From assembly GCA_963757185.1 (NCBI GenBank), contig CAVWQI010000005.1, positions 478,547 through 542,546 of the forward strand: 64,000 nt of DNA, given 5' to 3'. Origin of the DNA: JAQBQB01 sp963757185. Its GTDB lineage: Bacteria > Gemmatimonadota > Gemmatimonadetes > Gemmatimonadales > Gemmatimonadaceae. Shown one piece after another: positions 8,372 to 15,031 of this stretch. Within the stretch, counting starts at the first letter, position 1. Each line of letters opens with the position of its first letter. A program made the position numbers and the translations under genes. Under the pieces are notes generated by a model. That model searched no databases. It saw only the letters and a list, made by a program, of their open reading frames with translations, and was not told where the DNA came from.

Positions 8372-8446
8372 GGTGACTGACGGGAATTGAACCCGCAACC
8401 CCCGGAGCCACAGTCCGGTGCTCTAACCGATTGAGCTACAGTCACC
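8372..8446 (-). tRNA. tRNA-His (GTG)
   Basis: The anticodon stem CCGGA/TCCGG encloses CTGTGGC, anticodon GTG. The extra 5' G (-1) opposite C73, the identity element of histidine tRNA, is encoded (bases 8446 and 8372). It is the first gene of the seven-tRNA run, just after a recognisable promoter. Confidence 0.95.
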
Positions 8447-8487
8447 ATCGAAACTGCCGCAGTCATACGACTCGACCGCAATCTCTC

Positions 8488-8516
8488 AGTCTAATCCGCG
8501 CTCGGGCGACGATCAA
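8488..8516 (-). promoter_or_regulatory. Putative promoter of the tRNA cluster
   Basis: On the minus strand TTGATC (bases 8516-8511) and TAGACT (8493-8488) are separated by 17 bp and lie about 40 bp upstream of the tRNA-His 5' end. Each hexamer matches the sigma-70 consensus at four of six positions. Read-through from efp, which lies immediately upstream in the same direction, is an alternative. Confidence 0.5.
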
Positions 8517-8524
8517 TCAGCGCG

Positions 8525-9088
8525 CTACTTCGCCCGTTCCTGATACTCACCCGTGCTCGGATTCACCTTCACCTTGTCGCCCGTGCCCACGAACTCGGGC
8601 ACGTTGATCGTCACGCCGTTCTCCAGCTTGGCCGGCTTCGTCGAGGCCGTCTTCGTCGCCGTCTTCATCACCGGGGCCGTGTCCACGACCTCCAGCACGA
8701 GCGAGTTCGGCAGCTTGATGCCCACCGGACGGCCGTCGTAGTACTCGGCCTGAATCTTCATGTTCGGCTGCATCCACTGCGCGTTGTCGCCGAGCGTCTC
8801 CTCGTCCATCTCCAGCTGGTCGTAGTTCTCCGTGTTCATGAAGTGATACGTGTCGCCGCCCTGATAGAGGAACTCCAGGTCGTGCGTCTCCATCGACGCC
8901 GGGTCGATCGAATCCGCCGCGCGAAAGCGGTGCTCGAAGCTCGAACCGTTGCGGAGGTTCTTGAGCTTTGCCTGCACCATCGCGCGAAGGTTGCCCGGGG
9001 TGTGATGGCGGAACTCTATGACGCGGCACGGGTCGCCCTCGAACACGAGGACCATTCCGCGCCGGATTTGTGTAGCCGGAATTGCCAT
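8525..9088 (-). CDS. efp: Translation elongation factor P
   Basis: A full-length EF-P of 187 residues with the N-terminal KOW-like domain and two OB-type domains. EF-P enters the ribosomal E site and relieves stalling at consecutive prolines. The loop that reaches the peptidyl-transferase centre reads TPGNLRA at residues 30-36, so the tip position that is Lys or Arg in well-studied EF-Ps is Asn 33 here. An Asn cannot take beta-lysine or rhamnose, so the protein is presumably used without those modifications. Residues about 141-153 form a Lys/Thr/Ala-rich linker that interrupts the usual third domain. The start (MAIPATQIRRG) is typical of the family. The gene lies between the esterase gene and the tRNA run, all on the minus strand. 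Confidence 0.95.
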   Translation of the reverse strand: MAIPATQIRRGMVLVFEGDPCRVIEFRHHTPGNLRAMVQAKLKNLRNGSSFEHRFRAADSIDPASMETHDLEFLYQGGDTYHFMNTENYDQLEMDEETLGDNAQWMQPNMKIQAEYYDGRPVGIKLPNSLVLEVVDTAPVMKTATKTASTKPAKLENGVTINVPEFVGTGDKVKVNPSTGEYQERAK

Positions 9089-9183
9089 AAACGAGTCGCT
9101 CTTGAAAACTGGGGTCTAAACGCAGACAGCCGTTAAGCTTATCGCATCATGCGCCGCCAGTCAACGACTGCGGCGACGGCCCT

Positions 9184-9978
9184 TTATTTCTGGGCCCGCG
9201 CCGCGAGAATCGGCTCCAGACCTCGCCAGACGTTGGCTGCGACGATCCGTTCCCCCGCGTTGTTCGGGTGGAGGCCGTCACCCTGGTTGAGGCCGCGGTG
9301 ACCAGCCACGCCGTCCAGGAGAAATGGCAGCAGCGTCACTCCCTTTTCGCGCGCCACCGTCGGATAGACGGCGTGAAACGCCGACGCGTATTGAGCGCCG
9401 AGGTTGGGAAGCGCTTCCATCTGGATGAGAACGATCTTCGCTTCCGGCCGACTGGCTTTGATCCGATCCAGCGCCGTCTCGAGGTTCGTTTTCAGCGTTG
9501 ACGCCGGAATCCCGCGCAGCCCGTCGTTGGCCCCGGTCTCCACGATGAAAACATCGAACGCGCCTCGGAGCAGCCAATTCAGTCGGTCGAGCAGACCGGA
9601 CGAGGTCTCGCCGCTGACACCCGCGTTCACCACCTGGAACGCCAGGCCGGCCGAGTCGATTTTCCGTTGAATCAGCATCGGGTAGGCGCTGTCGGGCTCG
9701 AGTCCGAGTCCGGCCGTGAGGCTCGTTCCCGCGAAGACGATCGTCGAGCGCGCCGCCGCTTTCGGAGCGGCTGACGTGTCCGACGCGCCGCGCAACAGCG
9801 TGGCTCTAGATTCCGTAGGGGCGGTTGAGTCGGATCGGCCAACTACCGAGCCGGCTTGCGATCGTCCGCTACCGCACGCCACCAGAAGGGCAAGCACGGC
9901 CGGCCCGGCCGCGCCCAAGGCCAGCCGGCGAGCTCTGCGCAAGAACTCTTTCTGCCCCTTCACTCCGCCTGACCTCAC
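9184..9978 (-). CDS. tesA: SGNH-family esterase/acyl-CoA thioesterase lipoprotein, TesA-like
   Basis: A GDSL/SGNH hydrolase of 264 residues. Block I reads GTSLTAG (nucleophile Ser 86), block II has the oxyanion Gly 120 in NAGVSGET, block III is GANDG with Asn 151, and block V DGLHPN supplies Asp 234 and His 237. The N-terminus is a lipoprotein signal with Cys 35 in LLVAC, followed by about 45 Ser/Thr/Ala-rich linker residues. E. coli TesA is periplasmic and not lipidated, so the anchor is a difference. It is divergent from an ABC ATPase and FtsX-like permease, as tesA is from ybbA-ybbP. The GTG at 9978 is only 5 bp from the divergent start; GTG at 9963 is an alternative. Confidence 0.85.
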   Translation of the reverse strand: MRSGGVKGQKEFLRRARRLALGAAGPAVLALLVACGSGRSQAGSVVGRSDSTAPTESRATLLRGASDTSAAPKAAARSTIVFAGTSLTAGLGLEPDSAYPMLIQRKIDSAGLAFQVVNAGVSGETSSGLLDRLNWLLRGAFDVFIVETGANDGLRGIPASTLKTNLETALDRIKASRPEAKIVLIQMEALPNLGAQYASAFHAVYPTVAREKGVTLLPFLLDGVAGHRGLNQGDGLHPNNAGERIVAANVWRGLEPILAARAQK

Positions 9979-9983
9979 GCGAC

Positions 9984-10667
9984 ATGCTCCTTGCCCGGGA
10001 CCTCACCAAAGAATATCGCAGCGGCGACAACAAGTTGGCCGTCCTGCGCGACGTCTCGTTCAGCATCCCGCAGGGTTCCTTCGTCGCGATCGTCGGGCCT
10101 TCGGGAAGCGGCAAGACGACGCTGCTCGGCCTGCTCGCCGGTCTTGATACACCGACGCGTGGTCAGGTGCTCCTCGACAACGCCGATCTGACGGCGCTCA
10201 GTGAAGATCAGCGCGCCAAGCTCCGCGGTGAAAAAGTCGGGTTCGTCTTTCAGAGCTTCCAGCTCCTTCCCACGCTCACCGCGCTCGAGAACGTGCAGGT
10301 GCCGCTCGAGCTGCGCGGCGAGTCCGGCGCGTCCGACCGTGCGCGCGAACTGCTGCATCGCGTCGGGCTCGGCGACCGGCTGCACCACTTCCCGATGCAG
10401 CTCTCCGGCGGCGAACAGCAGCGCGTAGCGATCGCCCGCGCGTTCTCGAACTCGCCGCGCATCCTTTTCGCCGACGAGCCGACGGGAAATCTCGACAGCG
10501 ACACCGGCGGCCGCATCGTCGAGCTGCTCGAGGCGCTCAACCGTGAGTCCAACGCCACGATCGTCCTCGTCACGCACGACCACGCGCTCGCGTCGCATGC
10601 GCAGCGGATCATTCGCTTGAGCGACGGTCGGGTCGTCTCGGATTCGCAGACCGAGCGGGCGGCCTAG
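9984..10667 (+). CDS. ybbA: ABC transporter ATP-binding protein, YbbA/LolD-like
   Basis: A single nucleotide-binding domain of 227 residues. Walker A GPSGSGKTT is at 38-46, the Q-loop near 90, the signature LSGGEQQ from 140, Walker B ILFADEPTG from 160, and the H-loop His in VTHDHA near the end. The family (MacB/LolD/YbbA type) powers FtsX-like permeases that act on the periplasmic or outer-membrane side. The stop codon overlaps the GTG start of the permease by one base (TAGTG), so the two are translationally coupled. The start at 9984 is chosen because it begins the conserved domain; no clear ribosome-binding site is seen. Confidence 0.93.
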   Translation: MLLARDLTKEYRSGDNKLAVLRDVSFSIPQGSFVAIVGPSGSGKTTLLGLLAGLDTPTRGQVLLDNADLTALSEDQRAKLRGEKVGFVFQSFQLLPTLTALENVQVPLELRGESGASDRARELLHRVGLGDRLHHFPMQLSGGEQQRVAIARAFSNSPRILFADEPTGNLDSDTGGRIVELLEALNRESNATIVLVTHDHALASHAQRIIRLSDGRVVSDSQTERAA

Positions 10668-13300
10668 TGTCCGCGACGCGACAGCTCTTCGCCCTCGCCT
10701 GGCGCGAAAGCCGCACCGCGCGCCGGCGGCTGCTCCTCTACATGTCGTCGATCTCGCTCGGCGTCGCGGCGCTCGTCGCGATCGACTCGTTCTCCGAGAA
10801 CACGATTCGCTCGGTGCACGAACAGTCGCGCGCCTTGATGGGCGGCGACGTCGCCGCTCGCCGGAATTCGGCGCGCACGCCGGCGATCGATTCGCTGGTC
10901 GATTCTCTCGCCCGCGCCGGCATCGCCAACGTGACGTCCACCGGATTCACGTCGATGGCGTTGGTGCCGAGGAGCGGCGGAACGAGGCTCGTGCAAGTAC
11001 ACGCCGCGAGCGCGGGCTATCCGTTCTACGGCAACATCGTCACCGATCCCGCCGCGGCGTGGGGGCAGATTCAAAATGGCGCGTTTGCCGTCGTCGACCC
11101 CGCGCTGCTCGTCTCGCTGGACGCACGGCTCGGCGACACGCTGTCGCTCGGCTCGGCCAAGTTCATCATCACGGGATCGCTGCTCAGCGTGCCGGGCGAC
11201 GTCGGGATCTCAGCGGCGATCGGACCGCGCGTCTACATCCCCGAGCGGTTCGTCCCGGCGACGGGCCTCGTCGTCTTCGGCAGCCGCGCCGAGTACGAGA
11301 CGCTGTTCAAGCTCCCGACCACGCTCACGAGCGACGCGTTCGTCAAGGATTTCGGCAAGCGGCTCGCGGCCGGCAACGGCTCGGTGCAGAGCGCGGGTTA
11401 CAACGAGTCGCGGCTCGCCAGCGCGATCGACCAGCTGCACGACTATCTCGCCATCGTCGGGCTCATAGCGCTCCTGCTCGGTGGCATCGGCGTGGCCAGC
11501 GGCGTACACGCGTTCGTCATGCGGAAGATCGATCCCGTGGCGATCCTCCGCTGCGTCGGCGCCACGAGCTGGCAAGTGCTCGCCATCTACACAATGCAGG
11601 CGGGCGTGATGGGTCTCCTCGGCGCCGCGGCCGGTGTCGTGGTCGGACTCGGCATCCAGTTCGCGATGCCGTACGTGCTGCACGATCTCCTTCCGGTCGA
11701 CGTGGACCTCCATCTCGCGCCGCGTCCAATCCTGCTTGGCTTGGCGATCGGCGTGTGGGTGGCGCTGCTCTTCGCGATGCGTCCGCTCGTCGCGCTGCGT
11801 CGAGTGTCGCCGCTGCAAGCGTTGCGGCGCGAACCCGACGCCGACGCCTTGCGCCGCGCGCGCTGGGATCCGCTGCGCATCGCGCTGTCGCTGGCGATCG
11901 CGGCGAGCGTGCTGGCGCTCGGACTCAGCCGGGCGAATACGCCGCGGCGCGGCGTGGGATTCACGCTGGCGATCGCCGGCGCTATCGGCATTCTCTGGCT
12001 CAGCGCGGCGGGGCTGTCGTGGGCCGCGCGGCGGTTGATTCGACCTTCGTGGCCGTTCCCGCTGCGCCAAGGAATCGCCAGCCTCTATCGCCCGGGTAAT
12101 CAAACGCGTGCCGTCGTGCTCGCGCTCGGATTCGGCGTGTTCCTCATGGGAACGCTCTACCAGGTGCAGTACAACATTCTTCGGTCGCTCGACCTGCGAC
12201 TCGGTGAGGCGCGCGCCAACGTCGTGTTCTTCGACGTGCAGGAGAATCAGCAAGCGGGAATCGATTCCGTCATCCGCGCGGCGCACGAGGAGTTGATCGA
12301 CGAGACGCCGATCGTCGCGATGCGGGTCGCGTCGATCAACGGGAAATCGGCGACCGCGATCGCCGACGAGATCGACAAGAACCGCCGTCTTCGCGATTCG
12401 GCGCGCATCGCGGCGGGACGTGGACGCGGCGGCCGCGGCGCGCGCGGTGAAGTAGTGCGCGATCGCCGCGGGCCGTGGGTCTTTCGGCGCGAATTCCGGT
12501 CGACCTTCCGCGATTCCCTCACCGCATCCGAGCGGCTCGTATCGGGCAAATGGTTCGGCACCCCGGGCGGAAGCGCGGGCACGCTCGGACAGGTGTCGCT
12601 CGATTCGGGCGTGGCGGTCGAGATGGGAGTCAAACTGCAAGACACGATCACCTGGAACGTGCAGGGCGTGCTCATTCCGACGGTCGTCACGAGCATGCGC
12701 TCGATTCAGTGGCAGACGTTCGCCCCGAACTTCTTCGCGGTGTTCGACCCGAAGTCGCTCGCCGCCGCGCCGAAGCAGTTCGCGATTCTCGTCCACGCAT
12801 CATCGCCGACCGCCATCGCGCACCTCCAGCGCGACGTGGTTGCGCGTTACCCGAGTATCTCGAGCCTCGACCTGACGCTGGTGCAGCGCACGGTGCAGAG
12901 TGTGCTGGGCAAGGTGACGATGGCCGTTCGCTTCCTCGCGCTCATCAGCCTTGGACTCGCGGTCCCGGTGTTGTTCAGCGCCGTCGCCGCGACGCGCCGC
13001 GACCGGTTGCGCGAAGGCGTGCTCCTCAAGACGCTCGGCGCCACACGCCGGCAGATCGTCCGGATCATGCTCGCCGAGTACGCGTTGCTCGGCACACTCG
13101 GCGCGCTGACCGGAGTGTTGCTGTCCACGCTCGCGGCGTGGGGGTTGCTGCACGTGATCTTCAAGATGCCGTTCCTCCCGGCGTTCGCGCCGGCGGGGAT
13201 CGTGGCGGCGGCGATGATCGCGCTCGCGGTGTCGATTGGGTTGCTGACGGGGAGAGATGTGTTCGCGGAGACGCCGATGGCGGCGTTGCGGGAGACGTGA
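10667..13300 (+). CDS. ybbP: FtsX-like ABC permease, YbbP-type
   Basis: A permease of 877 residues with an N-terminal helix, a periplasmic region, and two FtsX/MacB three-helix modules: one around residues 260-390 and one at the C-terminus. It also has a central pair of helices and an Arg/Gly-rich hydrophilic patch near 575-590. The domain plan matches E. coli YbbP, the partner of YbbA. It starts with GTG one base inside the stop of the ATPase gene. The YbbAP complex has been linked to release of hydrophobic compounds or lipids to the periplasm, and the divergent TesA-like esterase fits a lipid-related role; this role is inference here. Confidence 0.9.
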   Translation: MSATRQLFALAWRESRTARRRLLLYMSSISLGVAALVAIDSFSENTIRSVHEQSRALMGGDVAARRNSARTPAIDSLVDSLARAGIANVTSTGFTSMALVPRSGGTRLVQVHAASAGYPFYGNIVTDPAAAWGQIQNGAFAVVDPALLVSLDARLGDTLSLGSAKFIITGSLLSVPGDVGISAAIGPRVYIPERFVPATGLVVFGSRAEYETLFKLPTTLTSDAFVKDFGKRLAAGNGSVQSAGYNESRLASAIDQLHDYLAIVGLIALLLGGIGVASGVHAFVMRKIDPVAILRCVGATSWQVLAIYTMQAGVMGLLGAAAGVVVGLGIQFAMPYVLHDLLPVDVDLHLAPRPILLGLAIGVWVALLFAMRPLVALRRVSPLQALRREPDADALRRARWDPLRIALSLAIAASVLALGLSRANTPRRGVGFTLAIAGAIGILWLSAAGLSWAARRLIRPSWPFPLRQGIASLYRPGNQTRAVVLALGFGVFLMGTLYQVQYNILRSLDLRLGEARANVVFFDVQENQQAGIDSVIRAAHEELIDETPIVAMRVASINGKSATAIADEIDKNRRLRDSARIAAGRGRGGRGARGEVVRDRRGPWVFRREFRSTFRDSLTASERLVSGKWFGTPGGSAGTLGQVSLDSGVAVEMGVKLQDTITWNVQGVLIPTVVTSMRSIQWQTFAPNFFAVFDPKSLAAAPKQFAILVHASSPTAIAHLQRDVVARYPSISSLDLTLVQRTVQSVLGKVTMAVRFLALISLGLAVPVLFSAVAATRRDRLREGVLLKTLGATRRQIVRIMLAEYALLGTLGALTGVLLSTLAAWGLLHVIFKMPFLPAFAPAGIVAAAMIALAVSIGLLTGRDVFAETPMAALRET

Positions 13301-13355
13301 GACATCGGTGATTTGGGCGAGTAGGAAATGACGGCCGCTCACGAGACCTTTGTCC

Positions 13356-13456
13356 CGTCACGCCGGGTGTGAGGTCTGAGGTCAGTTGTCAGTTCCCGAC
13401 TTCGAGCGCACAGCCGTACCCACCGCGCCGATCGAGCTCAGAGTGGCCGGCCCACC
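13356..13456 (+). repeat. Dispersed intergenic repeat, copy A
   Basis: A forward copy of a repeat of about 100 bp. Its core GTTCCCGACTTCGAGCG is at 13392-13408, preceded by GGTCTGAGGTCAG and a CGTCACGCC block, and followed by CAGCCGTACCCACC and CTCAGAGTGGCC. It lies between the ybbP stop and the cytochrome gene, in a 255-bp gap that holds no gene. Related copies are at 14334-14421, 14869-14968, 40867-40960, 43731-43834 and 43891-43971. Confidence 0.85.
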
Positions 13457-13555
13457 CCGCGCCTTTTGAGCCGCCGTTCCTAGCCAACAACATTCTTACA
13501 TTCCGCCCCGCACGCGCGTGGTATCGTAGGCCCACTCCATAACGCGGGCCAAACG

Positions 13556-14311
13556 ATGCGCGTCTCCACGCCAGCGGTCTCTCTCCTCGCACTCGCGGCC
13601 TCTCACCTCTGCGCCCAGTCGCCCGCGAAGTTCCCGCCCGACTCACTGGTCAACACCAGGGTCATTCCTAAGTCCACGCCGGTGATCCAGGTCATCGGTA
13701 CGATGCGGAACTTCACGTCGGATTTGGGCGTCCGATGCCAGTTCTGTCACGTCGGGGAGGAGGGCCAGCCGCTCACGCAGTTCAACTTCGTGAGCGACGA
13801 GAAGCGGACGAAGCTCGTGGCGCGTCAGATGATGTTGCTCGTGCAGGAAGCGAATCGCCGAGTCGACACCCTGCCCGGCCATCAGCCCGACGATCCGCAG
13901 GTCACCTGCGCGACCTGCCATCGCGGAGTCAGCAAGCCGATGCCTCTGTCCGCCGTCATCATCTCGGCCGCGACCACGGGAGGCGCCGACTCCGCCGTGA
14001 AGGCCTATCGCGCGCTCCGCCAGCGCTACTACGGGAGCGGAGCCTACGATTTCGGCGAAGGCCAACTGAACATCGCCGCGTTTCGTCTGGGCCGAGCGAA
14101 CAAGTTCGACGAGGCGCTCGCGGTGCTGCGTCTCAACGAAGAGTTCTACCCGAATTCATCGGGGATGTACGTGTTCCGGGGGAACGTGCTGCTGATGAAG
14201 GCGGATACGACGGGGGCAGCGACGGCGTACAGGGAGGCGATACGAAGAGATTCGACGAACAATGAGGCGAAGGGAAGACTGAGAGACATAGGGAAGCCGC
14301 CACTTCATTGA
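13556..14311 (+). CDS. Secreted dihaem cytochrome c of the reaction-centre cytochrome type, with a TPR-like C-terminus
   Basis: A protein of 251 residues with a signal peptide (cleavage near residue 20) and two haem c sites, CQFCH at 61-65 and CATCH at 118-122. The arrangement, with a Met-containing helix (IGTMRNF, around residue 50) before the first haem and ARQMM (89-93) before the second, matches half of the four-haem cytochrome subunit of photosynthetic reaction centres. Non-photosynthetic members are common in Acidobacteriota and Gemmatimonadota. Residues about 150-250 form two to three TPR-like helical pairs. No reaction-centre genes are present in the window, so a general periplasmic electron carrier is the safer reading. 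Confidence 0.85.
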   Translation: MRVSTPAVSLLALAASHLCAQSPAKFPPDSLVNTRVIPKSTPVIQVIGTMRNFTSDLGVRCQFCHVGEEGQPLTQFNFVSDEKRTKLVARQMMLLVQEANRRVDTLPGHQPDDPQVTCATCHRGVSKPMPLSAVIISAATTGGADSAVKAYRALRQRYYGSGAYDFGEGQLNIAAFRLGRANKFDEALAVLRLNEEFYPNSSGMYVFRGNVLLMKADTTGAATAYREAIRRDSTNNEAKGRLRDIGKPPLH

Positions 14312-14333
14312 AACGGCGGCTGACCAGCGCCGA

Positions 14334-14421
14334 GCGCTCGGCCACTCGGAGTTCGAGTGGCTTGCGAGGCCACGTGGTTCGCTCGACGACTGGAACGGAC
14401 CGCGGACCACTGACCTCAGAC
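14334..14421 (-). repeat. Dispersed intergenic repeat, copy F (degenerate, inverted)
   Basis: A reverse-oriented, diverged copy. On the minus strand it reads GGTCTGAGGTCAGTGGTCCG, then a variant of the GTTCC-GTC-TCGAGCG core, and ends with CGAGTGGCCGAG. It overlaps the last few codons of the four-helix-bundle gene that ends at 14416. With copy B (14869-14968) it frames that gene as an outward-facing inverted pair. Confidence 0.6.
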
Positions 14422-14805
14422 CTCCTGCTCGGGGGGCCAGGGGTCATCATCGCTCTTGGTTCGTATGCGGGAAAGGCCGAAGCAGAGGCGAGAGACTTCG
14501 TCGCCCTGCGTGAGGAGATCTTCGGCGAGCCGTCGCTCGAGAATCTCCAGATCCCGCGCTCTGATCAGGTCATTCTCGACTTCCTTCGACGACGCGTACG
14601 CGTCGTCCGCGTAGCGAGCCAGCTCGCGCCGACTCCGCTTTGCACACCCCTCGGCGAGATTGTCCGCGATTGAGCTGACGGCGCGCAGAATCTGTGCTCG
14701 AAAGCCTGGCGAAACGTGCGCCTTCGTTCCCTTGAACGCCGCGTGGACGGCCAGCGCAAATGCATGCGCCTTCTGCCATGCCACGAGCTGCTTGAAGTCA
14801 CCCAT
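14416..14805 (-). CDS. S23-type four-helix-bundle protein
   Basis: A protein of 129 residues. It matches the four-helix-bundle family first known from ORFs in 23S rRNA intervening sequences: FKQLVAWQKAHAFA at the start, the central block QILRAVSSIADNLAEG (about residues 38-53), then RRELARYADDAYASSKEVE and a final helix. The function of free-standing members is unknown; the DGR accessory protein Avd has the same fold. A purine-rich ribosome-binding site precedes the ATG, but both lie inside a perfect 9-bp hairpin (14804-14830). The gene is bounded by opposed repeat copies F and B. No reverse transcriptase or rRNA gene is nearby. Confidence 0.88.
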   Translation of the reverse strand: MGDFKQLVAWQKAHAFALAVHAAFKGTKAHVSPGFRAQILRAVSSIADNLAEGCAKRSRRELARYADDAYASSKEVENDLIRARDLEILERRLAEDLLTQGDEVSRLCFGLSRIRTKSDDDPWPPEQEV

Positions 14806-14830
14806 TCTCCCCCCGGGATGAGGGGAGAAT
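14804..14830 (-). promoter_or_regulatory. Hairpin that buries the start codon and ribosome-binding site of the four-helix-bundle gene
   Basis: ATTCTCCCC (14804-14812) and GGGGAGAAT (14822-14830) are perfect inverted repeats with a 9-nt loop. On the minus-strand mRNA, the 3' arm contains both the GGGGAGA ribosome-binding site and the first bases of the ATG (14805-14803). Folding would hide the site of initiation. Confidence 0.6.
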
Positions 14831-14868
14831 GCAGCGCTGACGCCAGCGTCCCATCACCATCTTCTTCC

Positions 14869-14968
14869 CGTCACGCCCAAACTGTTGTCCGTGGTCCGAT
14901 GTCCGTTCCCGACTTCGAGCGCAAAGCCGTACCCACCAGGCGCCAGGACTCAGAGTGGCCGGCCCACC
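14869..14968 (+). repeat. Dispersed intergenic repeat, copy B
   Basis: A forward copy, about as complete as copy A. It has the CGTCACGCC block, GTCCGTTCCCGACTTCGAGC, AAAGCCGTACCCACC, and CTCAGAGTGGCCGGCCCACC. It fills most of the space between the four-helix-bundle gene and the hydrolase gene, and it creates a false N-terminal extension of the hydrolase (frame open from 14885). Confidence 0.85.
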
Positions 14969-15031
14969 AGCGCCTTTCGCCCCGCCGTCTCTCACGCGAC
15001 CTTATCGCGCAGTCTCTACATCGAGCCCCCT

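Noticed and set aside
13389..13646. Short minus-strand ORF ending in YGCALEVGN
   Set aside because: It is the dispersed repeat read as protein; the same tail occurs in other copies.
13556..14311. Evidence for phototrophy from the reaction-centre-type cytochrome
   Set aside because: The family is widespread in non-phototrophs and no puf, bch or crt gene is in the window.
14416..14805. Diversity-generating retroelement accessory protein (Avd)
   Set aside because: No reverse transcriptase, template or variable repeat is present; the shared fold alone is not enough.
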